Source: Bacteroidota bacterium
GTDB taxonomy: Bacteria; Bacteroidota; Bacteroidia; NS11-12g; UBA955
Assembly: GCA_030682255.1 (NCBI GenBank)
Contig: JAUXOK010000021.1
Coordinates: forward strand, 1-64,000
Direction: 5' to 3'
DNA length: 64,000 bases
This document shows positions 18,894 to 26,182 of the stretch, piece by piece. The first letter of the stretch is position 1. Every line of letters begins with the position of its first letter. The position numbers were made by a program, and so were the translations under genes. The notes beneath the pieces were generated by a model. That model was not told the origin of the DNA, did not search any database, and saw only the letters and a program-made list of their open reading frames with translations.

Positions 18894-19748
18894 TTGATTT
18901 TAAAATTTTTCATACATTCTAATCTCTTCATTGCTTTTGCGGCTTTGTTACTAACCCTGTCAACACAAGTTCTGTTAGGTTTAAAATTGGAATTTCATCC
19001 TTATTTATTCATCATCTTTTTTGCTACTTTTTTTGAATATAACCTCCACAGATTTATCCCTTTTTTTAAATATAGAAATCGTATCATCGACCATAAATAC
19101 GATTGGGTAAAGCGTAACACATCGTTGTTTCATTTTTTAGTTTTAGTTTCTGCAATTGGTTTTTTGATAGCCATTTATTTTGCCCAAAAAGAAGTGCTTT
19201 TAGTTTTAACACCAATTGCTGTTATCACTTTTTTCTATAGTATTCCATTGTTTAAATCAAAAAATCGATGGGTTAGATTAAGAGATATACCTTACCTTAA
19301 GTTATTTTTAATTGCAACTGTTTGGTCATCAGCTACCATACTTTTGCCTGTCATTCATGCTCCCATTAAATTTGCCAGTGGAAATGTATATTTAATGCTT
19401 CTTGAAAGATTTTTTTTTATTTTAGCTATAACCATTCCATTTGATATCAGAGATATGCAAACCGACCAACAATTGGGATTAAAAACTTTGCCTCATCTGT
19501 TGAAACCCACACAATCCTATCAACTTGCCATACTTTGTATGGTTATATTTTGGCTTGTATCTGTCTTACATTATACAATTTTAAATAACCAATTTATACT
19601 AATCCCTATTAGTCTATCTGCAATCAGCACAATTTATTTTTTAAGTTCAAGGAAAATTAGGCAACACACTTTATACCATTATGGCATTTTAGATGGCACG
19701 ATGATTATACAAGGATTAATGATAGTTTTAGTTCAGCTTTGTAAGTAA
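18894..19748 (+). CDS. UbiA-like prenyltransferase-fold membrane protein
   Basis: A 284-residue protein with about eight or nine membrane helices. The motif FDIRDMQTDQQLGLKTLP near residue 190 matches the second Asp-rich motif of the UbiA superfamily, followed by a helix pattern typical of that fold. The first motif (NxxxDxxxD) is replaced by EYNLHRF and a basic RNRIIDHKYDWVKRN segment, so substrate binding must differ from that of classical UbiA enzymes or be lost. The only start in frame is TTG at 18894, 7 bp after the surface-protein stop, so the two genes may be co-transcribed. The substrate is unknown. Confidence 0.75.
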   Translation: MILKFFIHSNLFIAFAALLLTLSTQVLLGLKLEFHPYLFIIFFATFFEYNLHRFIPFFKYRNRIIDHKYDWVKRNTSLFHFLVLVSAIGFLIAIYFAQKEVLLVLTPIAVITFFYSIPLFKSKNRWVRLRDIPYLKLFLIATVWSSATILLPVIHAPIKFASGNVYLMLLERFFFILAITIPFDIRDMQTDQQLGLKTLPHLLKPTQSYQLAILCMVIFWLVSVLHYTILNNQFILIPISLSAISTIYFLSSRKIRQHTLYHYGILDGTMIIQGLMIVLVQLCK

Positions 19749-19852
19749 CTAACATTTAAATATGGTTTAAATTGTCTATAATATTACTCCCAAATAACTA
19801 TTGATAAAATGTTAATGGGCTTTGTGAATACCGATGTAATTTGCAAGTCATT

Positions 19853-22456
19853 TTGAGTGCAAAAAATACCGATAATGTAACACCTTTGATGAAGCAATAC
19901 TTTGGATTTAAACAAAAATATCCAGGGGCATTATTGTTGTTTAGAGTAGGCGATTTTTATGAAACTTTTGGCGAAGACGCCATCAAAGCTTCTAAAGTTT
20001 TAGGCATCGTTTTAACCAAACGAGGCAACGGCAGTGCTAGCGAAATTGAATTGGCTGGTTTTCCGCATCATTCTTTGGATACTTATTTACCTAAATTAGT
20101 CAGAGCGGGTCATCGTGTTGCTATTTGCGACCAATTGGAAGACCCCAAAATGGCTAAAGGCATCGTTAAAAGAGGGGTTACGGAATTGGTGACACCAGGT
20201 GTGGTTTTTAACGACAAAGTTTTAGATACCCATACAAGCAATTATTTGGCATCGGTTTATTTTTTGGATAAAGTAGTTGGTTGTTCTTTTTTAGATATTT
20301 CTACGGGTGAATTTTTAGTAGCTGAAGGCACCGATGAATACATCGAAAAATTGCTCAATAGTCTGCGTCCTTCCGAAACCATCATTTGCAAAAATCAAAC
20401 CCAGGAATTTAAAACTTTAAGTAACGATAAATTTTATCAGTTTGCCCTCGAAGATTGGGTGTTTCAATACGATTATGCACAAGAAAAGTTGTTGAATCAT
20501 TTTGGCACTTCCACCCTCAAAGGTTTTGGAATTGGGCATTTAAAAGCAGCCATTGTTGCCGCAGGAAGTTCTTTGTATTATTTGGAACACAATCAGCAAA
20601 ACAACATTGGACACATCAACGCCATTAGTAGAATTGATGAAGACAAATATGTTTGGTTCGATCAATTTACCATCAGAAATCTGGAAATCTTATATCCAAC
20701 TTATCCTGGTGGCAAATGTTTGATAGATATTTTAGACCGAACCCAAACCCCTATGGGTAGCCGCTTACTCAAAAAATGGGTGGTTTTACCGCTGAAGGAG
20801 TTGAGTGAAATAAACAACCGTTTAAACACTGTTGAAATTCTAAAAACAGACCACACCAATGCAGCTACTATCAGAGAATTGTTGAGTCAATGCGGAGATG
20901 TGGAACGCATTATTTCTAAAATTTCTTTGCTAAGAGCCAACCCCAGAGAGGTTTTGCAACTGGCGAAAGCATTGGATTGTATCAGTAAATTGAAAACACT
21001 TGCTACGCAAATGAATGGACACGAGATGAAATTATTTGCAGAACAGCTTAATCCCTGCCATTTGTTGTATGAAAAAATTGTTACAGAAATTAGCACAGAA
21101 GCACCTGCACTAACCAATAAAGGGAACGTAATTAATGATGGTGTTAATGAGGAATTAGATGAATTGCGTGGGTTAAAAAACAATGGCAAAGAAAAGCTAT
21201 TAGAAATTCAAAGAAGAGAGATTGAACGCACAGGCATTTCATCACTAAAAATTGCCTTCAACAACGTGTTTGGATATTATTTGGAGGTAACCAATACCCA
21301 TAAGGATAAAGTGCCGCCAGAATGGATAAGAAAGCAAACCTTGAGCAATGCTGAGCGTTATTTTACCCAAGAATTAAAAGAGTATGAGGAAAAAATCCTT
21401 AACGCTGAATCTAAAATTAGCGAAATAGAACAAAGATTATACAACGAGTTGTTAAGCCACATGACAACTTATGTTGCGGCTATTCAACTCAATAGTCATT
21501 TGCTCGGTAAGTTAGATTGCCTCTTAAGTTTTTCAATCATTGCGAATGAATACCATTACACCAAACCCATCATCAACGATGGTTTTGATTTGAATCTTGA
21601 GGAATGTCGTCACCCTGTGATTGAAAACCAATTGCCTATAGATCAAGAATACATTCCTAATTCCATTGAACTGAAAAAGGATATTCAGCGCATTATCATC
21701 CTAACGGGACCCAATATGAGTGGTAAAAGTGCCATTTTAAGACAAACGGCTTTGGCAGTTTTGATGGGTCAAATAGGTTGTTTTGTGGCAGCCGAAAAAG
21801 CTGAGTTTGGTTTGGTAGATAGAATTTATACCCGTGTAGGTGCCAGCGATAATATTTCGGGTGGCGAAAGTACCTTTATGGTGGAAATGATAGAAACTGC
21901 GGGCATTTTGAATAATATCAGTAACAGAAGTTTAATATTGTTAGACGAAATAGGCAGAGGCACAAGCACTTTTGATGGTGTATCTTTGGCTTGGGCAATA
22001 GCAGAGTTTTTGGGCAAACACCCCGACCAACCTAAAACCATTTTTGCAACCCACTATCACGAGTTGAATGAATTGGAAAAAAACATTGAAGGCATTGTCA
22101 ATTTTCATATTTCGGTAAAAGAAACGAAAGACAAGGTTTTGTTTTTAAGAAAATTGGCAAAAGGAGGCAGCGAACACAGTTTTGGCATACATGTGGCACG
22201 CATGGCTGGTGTACCAAAAACTGTTGTAGCTAGGGCAGAACAAATCTTGATAGAATTAGAAAAAGACCGTTCACAAATCAGCGGACGAGAAACCCTCAAA
22301 TCGATGAAAGTGCCACAATATCAGCTCACGATGTTTGGCGTAAACGACCCAAAATTAGAAGCATTACACAGAAAAGTACAAGCACTAGAACTTAATGCCA
22401 TGACCCCCATAGATGCCTTAATGAAATTGCAGGAGTTGAAGGGGATGGTGGATTAG
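19853..22456 (+). CDS. mutS: DNA mismatch repair protein MutS
   Basis: MutS recognises base mismatches and small loops. The mismatch-binding domain begins almost at once (TPLMKQYFGFKQKYPGALLL) and contains the F-x-E wedge within RVGDFYETFGEDA. The clamp and lever segments are followed by the ATPase: Walker A GPNMSGKS near residue 625, STFMVEMIETAGIL, Walker B LILLDEIGRGTSTFDG and the FATHYHEL switch. The C-terminal dimerisation tail is present. Total length is 867 residues, as usual. No ATG precedes the conserved N terminus; TTG 19853 (MSAKNTDNVTPL) is preferred and TTG 19841 is the alternative. Confidence 0.96.
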   Translation: MSAKNTDNVTPLMKQYFGFKQKYPGALLLFRVGDFYETFGEDAIKASKVLGIVLTKRGNGSASEIELAGFPHHSLDTYLPKLVRAGHRVAICDQLEDPKMAKGIVKRGVTELVTPGVVFNDKVLDTHTSNYLASVYFLDKVVGCSFLDISTGEFLVAEGTDEYIEKLLNSLRPSETIICKNQTQEFKTLSNDKFYQFALEDWVFQYDYAQEKLLNHFGTSTLKGFGIGHLKAAIVAAGSSLYYLEHNQQNNIGHINAISRIDEDKYVWFDQFTIRNLEILYPTYPGGKCLIDILDRTQTPMGSRLLKKWVVLPLKELSEINNRLNTVEILKTDHTNAATIRELLSQCGDVERIISKISLLRANPREVLQLAKALDCISKLKTLATQMNGHEMKLFAEQLNPCHLLYEKIVTEISTEAPALTNKGNVINDGVNEELDELRGLKNNGKEKLLEIQRREIERTGISSLKIAFNNVFGYYLEVTNTHKDKVPPEWIRKQTLSNAERYFTQELKEYEEKILNAESKISEIEQRLYNELLSHMTTYVAAIQLNSHLLGKLDCLLSFSIIANEYHYTKPIINDGFDLNLEECRHPVIENQLPIDQEYIPNSIELKKDIQRIIILTGPNMSGKSAILRQTALAVLMGQIGCFVAAEKAEFGLVDRIYTRVGASDNISGGESTFMVEMIETAGILNNISNRSLILLDEIGRGTSTFDGVSLAWAIAEFLGKHPDQPKTIFATHYHELNELEKNIEGIVNFHISVKETKDKVLFLRKLAKGGSEHSFGIHVARMAGVPKTVVARAEQILIELEKDRSQISGRETLKSMKVPQYQLTMFGVNDPKLEALHRKVQALELNAMTPIDALMKLQELKGMVD

Positions 22457-22563
22457 GAACTTATTTTTTTAGGCAATGATTTTTTTCAAACAACTTATTC
22501 CACCCAATATTACATTATATCAACTATAAAATCAATTAAAATTGTGAAAATATATTATAAAGC

Positions 22564-22655
22564 ATATAAATTTATATAAATAATGTAAAAATATATTGTT
22601 TTTAATATAAAATTTATAGAAAATATGTATATTTGTAGGCTATTTAATATAAAAT
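22564..22655. promoter_or_regulatory. Operator-like repeats before the hipBST-like operon
   Basis: A very AT-rich stretch holds a perfect 14-bp palindrome ATATAAATTTATAT (22564-22577) and two identical 13-bp words TTTAATATAAAAT (22601-22613 and 22643-22655) spaced 42 bp apart, that is four helical turns. The second word overlaps the hipB start codon and the two straddle the promoter. This is where a HipB-type repressor would be expected to bind. AT richness makes some of the pattern possible by chance. Confidence 0.5.
22628..22635 (+). promoter_or_regulatory. Promoter -7 element of the hipBST-like operon
   Basis: TATATTTG, an exact TAnnTTTG match, lies 18 nt before the hipB ATG and between the two 13-bp repeats. 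Confidence 0.55.
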
Positions 22656-22887
22656 GGAGACAAAAGACTATACTACAATTGCAAAATTTGTTAAAAAAAA
22701 ACGAAAAGAAACCCACTTGACCCAAGTGGAACTTGCTACAAAAGCAGGGGTAGGTCTTAATTTTGTTAGGGATTTAGAACAAAATAAAAAAACATTAAGA
22801 ATAGATAAAGTCAATGATGTGTTAATACTTTTTGGACACGAATTGGCGCCAACACCCATAGACAGAGAAAAATTAATTAACAGATGA
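22654..22887 (+). CDS. hipB: HipB-like XRE-family regulator (antitoxin/repressor candidate)
   Basis: A 77-residue protein made of a single helix-turn-helix XRE domain: IAKFVKKKRKETHLTQVELATKAG, then VGLNFVRDLEQNKKTLRIDKVN. It overlaps the following gene by 4 bp (ATGA) and is preceded by repeats suited to autoregulation. In classical hipBA loci HipB both represses the operon and holds HipA inactive; in HipBST systems HipB mainly represses, or boosts neutralisation, while HipS neutralises. Placement as the first gene of a three-gene operon fits the latter. Confidence 0.85.
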   Translation: METKDYTTIAKFVKKKRKETHLTQVELATKAGVGLNFVRDLEQNKKTLRIDKVNDVLILFGHELAPTPIDREKLINR

Positions 22888-23210
22888 CAAACTACAGAAA
22901 AGGAGAAGTGTATTTTCATCAAGAATTGGCTGGTATTATTCAAGAAACGGAGAATGGCTATGAATTTAAATACACTGACGATTATTTAAACCAAGCAAAC
23001 CCATTGCCTATCAGCAAAATATTGCCCGTAAATAACCAAGCCTATGCATCAAAAGTGCTTTTTCCTTTTTTTGATGGCCTAATACCCGAAGGTTGGTTGT
23101 TAGATATTGCACAATCAAACTGGAAACTAAATTATTCCGATAGAATGGGTTTATTGTTGGCATGTTGTAAAGACTGCATAGGCGCAGTTAGTGTTGTTGC
23201 TATTAAATAA
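22884..23210 (+). CDS. hipS: HipS-like small protein (HipA N-terminal subdomain 1)
   Basis: A 108-residue stand-alone copy of the N-terminal HipA subdomain (Couple_hipA): KGEVYFHQELAGIIQET, then the highly conserved KVLFPFFDGLIPEGWLLDIAQ, DRMGLLLACCKDCIGAVSV. In normal HipA this is fused to the kinase; here a stop codon and a 33-bp gap separate it from the kinase gene. The same split defines HipBST of enteropathogenic E. coli, where HipS (about 100 residues) is the antitoxin. It is therefore the likely antitoxin here. Confidence 0.85.
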   Translation: MTNYRKGEVYFHQELAGIIQETENGYEFKYTDDYLNQANPLPISKILPVNNQAYASKVLFPFFDGLIPEGWLLDIAQSNWKLNYSDRMGLLLACCKDCIGAVSVVAIK

Positions 23211-23243
23211 CAGTGTTTGCTGTCATAAACACTCTACAAAGAG

Positions 23244-24281
23244 ATGAAAAATTTTAAAAAAAAATACCTAGAAGAAAAAGCACGCAGATTGTCTGTCAAT
23301 CATGTGGAAGAGTCGCGCGCTGACTTTTTTAGTCAAAATAAATGTTTGTATTGTTATGAAGCAATAGACCATAAGAAAAGCGATTTTCATGAGGCTTGTA
23401 ATAGAAAAATATTTGGTCAAGCTGAAACACCACTGCTTTCATACTCTAAGGAACAATTGGAAAGTTTAGCTAAAAAAATCATCCACAGTCAAATGGCTGT
23501 AACAGGGGTTCAGGCAAAGGTTTCTTTGAGCATCCATAGAAAAGAGGAATTGAACGAGGTTAAAAAACTAACTATAGTGGGATTGTATGGCGATTATATA
23601 CTAAAGCCGCCCTCTGAGCATTATGAGCAATTACCCGAACTAGAACATCTAACCATGAAGTTGGCGCATTTATGTGGCTTAAAAACAGTGCCTCATAGCC
23701 TTGTGCGATTAAAAGACAAAACCTTGTGTTACATCACCAAACGAGTAGACCGACATAAAAAAGGAAAATTTCATATGGAAGACATGTGTCAACTCACAGA
23801 AAGATTGACCGAGGATAAATACAAAGGAAGTCATGAACAAGTTGCCAAAACCATCATGAAATATTCATCAAATCCTTTACTCGATGTAAGCAATTTTTAT
23901 GAGTTAGTATTGTATTGTTTTTTTACGGGCAATGCAGATATGCATTTAAAGAATTTCTCTTTATTGGGCGATTCATTAGGCAATTATACATTGTCTCCGG
24001 CTTATGATTTGTTAAACACGGCTTTGGTTATAAAATCAGATAAAGAAGAATTGGCTTTAACATTGAATGGCAAAAAAAGCAAGCTAAAATACAATGATTT
24101 TTTAGTGGCTTATGAAACCTCAGGATTGAGCAAAAAAATATTGGATAATACCTTAGAAAATTTCAAATATTGCTTATTTGAATTTGAAACTTTAATTAAC
24201 AAAAGCTTTTTATCAGAGGACTTCAAAAAAGGCTATTTGGATTTAATAAAAGAGAGATACCAAAGGTTTGAACTGTTGTAG
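23244..24281 (+). CDS. hipT: HipT-like serine/threonine kinase toxin
   Basis: A 345-residue kinase lacking HipA subdomain 1, close in length to E. coli HipT. Visible parts: an N-terminal CxxC-HxxC cluster (Cys34, Cys37, His49, Cys52) that probably binds zinc; the Gly-rich loop MAVTGVQAK (residues 84-92); Lys121 in YILKP; the catalytic loop NADMHLKNF with Asp232 and Asn237; and Asp255 in PAYDLL. All kinase residues are intact, so activity is expected. In known HipT a Ser-x-Ser pair before the loop is autophosphorylated; here the equivalents are Ala85 and Thr87. E. coli HipA and HipT phosphorylate aminoacyl-tRNA synthetases; the target here is unknown. A terminator follows at once. Confidence 0.85.
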   Translation: MKNFKKKYLEEKARRLSVNHVEESRADFFSQNKCLYCYEAIDHKKSDFHEACNRKIFGQAETPLLSYSKEQLESLAKKIIHSQMAVTGVQAKVSLSIHRKEELNEVKKLTIVGLYGDYILKPPSEHYEQLPELEHLTMKLAHLCGLKTVPHSLVRLKDKTLCYITKRVDRHKKGKFHMEDMCQLTERLTEDKYKGSHEQVAKTIMKYSSNPLLDVSNFYELVLYCFFTGNADMHLKNFSLLGDSLGNYTLSPAYDLLNTALVIKSDKEELALTLNGKKSKLKYNDFLVAYETSGLSKKILDNTLENFKYCLFEFETLINKSFLSEDFKKGYLDLIKERYQRFELL

Positions 24282-24285
24282 AGTC

Positions 24286-24321
24286 AAAAAAAACCCTGAA
24301 ACAAAATTTCAGGGTTTTTTT
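24286..24321. terminator. Bidirectional rho-independent terminator
   Basis: A hairpin with arm ACCCTGAAA, loop CAAAA and arm TTTCAGGGT is flanked by A and T runs on both sides. It ends the rightward hipBST operon and the leftward prs-rplY operon, which converge here. Confidence 0.85.
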
Positions 24322-24338
24322 AAATGTGGGTTAAGGTA

Positions 24339-24914
24339 TTACTTTTTAGCAGGTTCTTCTGCTTTTACAACGTTTCTAGTCATTTTAACAGAAACAACAG
24401 CGTTGTCTTTGTTGTCTAAAATCTCAACATTAGGGATGGTTAAATCCTTAACTTTGATAGACTGACCTAAATCTAGTTGATCGATGTTAATATCAACGTT
24501 ATCAGGAATGTGACTGATTAAACCTTTGATTTTAACACGTTGGATTTTTTGGATTAATTTACCACCCGCTCTAACACCTGGAGAATTTCCGCTTACAGTT
24601 ACTGGAATTGTAATAGTAATTGGTTTGATGTCGGTTACAGACAAAAAGTCTGCGTGCATGATGGCTTCATTTACAGGGTGAAATTGCATTTCTTGCAAAA
24701 TCGCCATGTATTTTTTACCCTCGATTGTCAATTGTACTTTGTACGTGTTTGGCGTGTAAACGAGGGCTTTGAAATCAGGTGAATACACAAAGAAGTGGAT
24801 TAAATTACCTTCTCCGTATAATACACATGGTACTTTACCTTCGTTTCTCAACGCGTTTGAGTATTTTGAACCTAAATTAGGTCTCAACTCGCCTGTTAAT
24901 GCTACTGTTTTCAT
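24339..24914 (-). CDS. rplY: 50S ribosomal protein bL25 (Ctc form)
   Basis: bL25 binds 5S rRNA. The 191-residue protein has the N-terminal 5S-binding domain (residues 1-95: LRPNLGSKYSNALRNEGKVP, VLYGEGNLIHFFV, EMQFHPVNEAIMHADFLSV) and the C-terminal TL5/Ctc beta domain (VRAGGKLIQKIQRVKIKGLI, PDNVDINIDQLDLGQSI). The length is typical of the two-domain Ctc form. It lies 12 bp after prs and is surely in the same operon. Confidence 0.96.
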   Translation of the reverse strand: MKTVALTGELRPNLGSKYSNALRNEGKVPCVLYGEGNLIHFFVYSPDFKALVYTPNTYKVQLTIEGKKYMAILQEMQFHPVNEAIMHADFLSVTDIKPITITIPVTVSGNSPGVRAGGKLIQKIQRVKIKGLISHIPDNVDINIDQLDLGQSIKVKDLTIPNVEILDNKDNAVVSVKMTRNVVKAEEPAKK

Positions 24915-24926
24915 TTTTCTTTGAAA

Positions 24927-25892
24927 TTAAATTAAATTGTGTTGGAAACTATTATCAAGTTTGAACAAGGAACTTATTGAACCATGTTCATGGATATTTC
25001 TGATGGCTTTGCTAATTAGAGGCGCTACGGATAGCACTTTGATTTTTGGAGATGTTTGTGCCATAGGTATGGTATCACAAACAATTAATTCCTCTAATAC
25101 GCTGTTTTCTATGTTGACGTATGCGTTTCCACTCAATACTGGGTGGGTACAAACGGCTCTTACGGTTCTGGCTCCGTTGTCTTTAATCAATTTGGCTGCT
25201 TTAGATAATGTGCCAGCTGTATCAATTAAATCATCTACTAAAACTACATCCATGCCGTTGACATCACCAATAATGGTCATGCTAGCAATCTCGTTGGCTT
25301 TGCGTCTTTCTTTGTCGCATATTACCATTGGAACACCCATGGCTTTTGCATATTCTCTGTTGCGATTACTTGCGCCAACATCTGGTGCAGCTATCACCAA
25401 TCTTTCTAAATTGAGAGATCTGATATATGGAATAAAAATAACTGAAGAATCTAAATGGTCTACCGGCATATTGAAAAATGCCTGAATTTGTGGTGCGTGC
25501 AAATCCATGGTGATAACTCTGTTGGCTCCGGCAGCACTCAATACATCAGCAATCATTTTGCTTCCAATAGAAACCCTTGGTTTGTCTTTTCTATCCTGAC
25601 GGGCATAACCATAATAAGGAATTACTACAGTAATATGATTAGCTGAAGCTCTTTTGGCTGCATCAATCATAAGGAGTAATTCTAATAAATTATCGCCTGG
25701 AGGATTGGTAGATTGAACAATGAAAATATCGCAACCTCTAATCGATTCGTTAAAACTTGGTTGCATTTCGCCATCACTGAATTTATTGATGGTAACATCT
25801 CCCAAAGGCAAACCATAGTAGTCGGCAATTTTCAAGGCAAGTGATTTTGAAGCTGAACCACTGAAAATTTTTACTTTGTTGATGATTGACAC
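24927..25892 (-). CDS. prs: Ribose-phosphate pyrophosphokinase
   Basis: Prs makes PRPP from ribose 5-phosphate and ATP for nucleotide, His and Trp synthesis. The 321-residue chain contains FSDGEMQPSFNESIRGCDIF, the ATP loop region IPYYGYARQDRKDKPR, the LDHA-like segment ITMDLHAPQIQAFFNMPVDH and the PRPP-binding loop VVLVDDLIDTAGTL. Length and motifs match class I enzymes. The gene order on this strand, tRNA-Gln, prs, rplY, is common in Bacteroidota. Confidence 0.97.
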   Translation of the reverse strand: MSIINKVKIFSGSASKSLALKIADYYGLPLGDVTINKFSDGEMQPSFNESIRGCDIFIVQSTNPPGDNLLELLLMIDAAKRASANHITVVIPYYGYARQDRKDKPRVSIGSKMIADVLSAAGANRVITMDLHAPQIQAFFNMPVDHLDSSVIFIPYIRSLNLERLVIAAPDVGASNRNREYAKAMGVPMVICDKERRKANEIASMTIIGDVNGMDVVLVDDLIDTAGTLSKAAKLIKDNGARTVRAVCTHPVLSGNAYVNIENSVLEELIVCDTIPMAQTSPKIKVLSVAPLISKAIRNIHEHGSISSLFKLDNSFQHNLI

Positions 25893-25926
25893 GATGAGTA
25901 GTTTTTTAAATCTTATTTATTTAAAG

Positions 25927-25997
25927 TTGCCCGAGCTGGATTCGAACCAACATACACTGCACCAAAAACAGTAGTCCTGCCATTAGACGATCGGGCA
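25927..25997 (-). tRNA. tRNA-Gln (anticodon TTG)
   Basis: Read on the minus strand the 71-nt gene folds into a full cloverleaf: acceptor arms TGCCCGA / TCGGGCA, D-loop CTAATGGCAGGA, anticodon stem ACTGT / GCAGT with loop TTTTGGT (anticodon TTG), and T-arm TTGGTTCGAATCCAG. The discriminator base is A. CCA is not encoded. It is also a substrate for MnmA and MnmG, whose genes are in this window. Confidence 0.95.
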
Positions 25998-26182
25998 ATA
26001 AATAAAAAAGGACTGCAAAAGTAAAATTTGATTTTGTTTTTACCAAGAAAATATAAAATAATCTACATTTTTTTCACTTTTGCTTGCCTTTCGGCTTTAT
26101 TAGAGCGTTTTATTGAACATTTTAACCAATAAAAATGTGAAAAGTTTGATTTTTTAATCAAATTTGCAAAAAATAATTTCAA

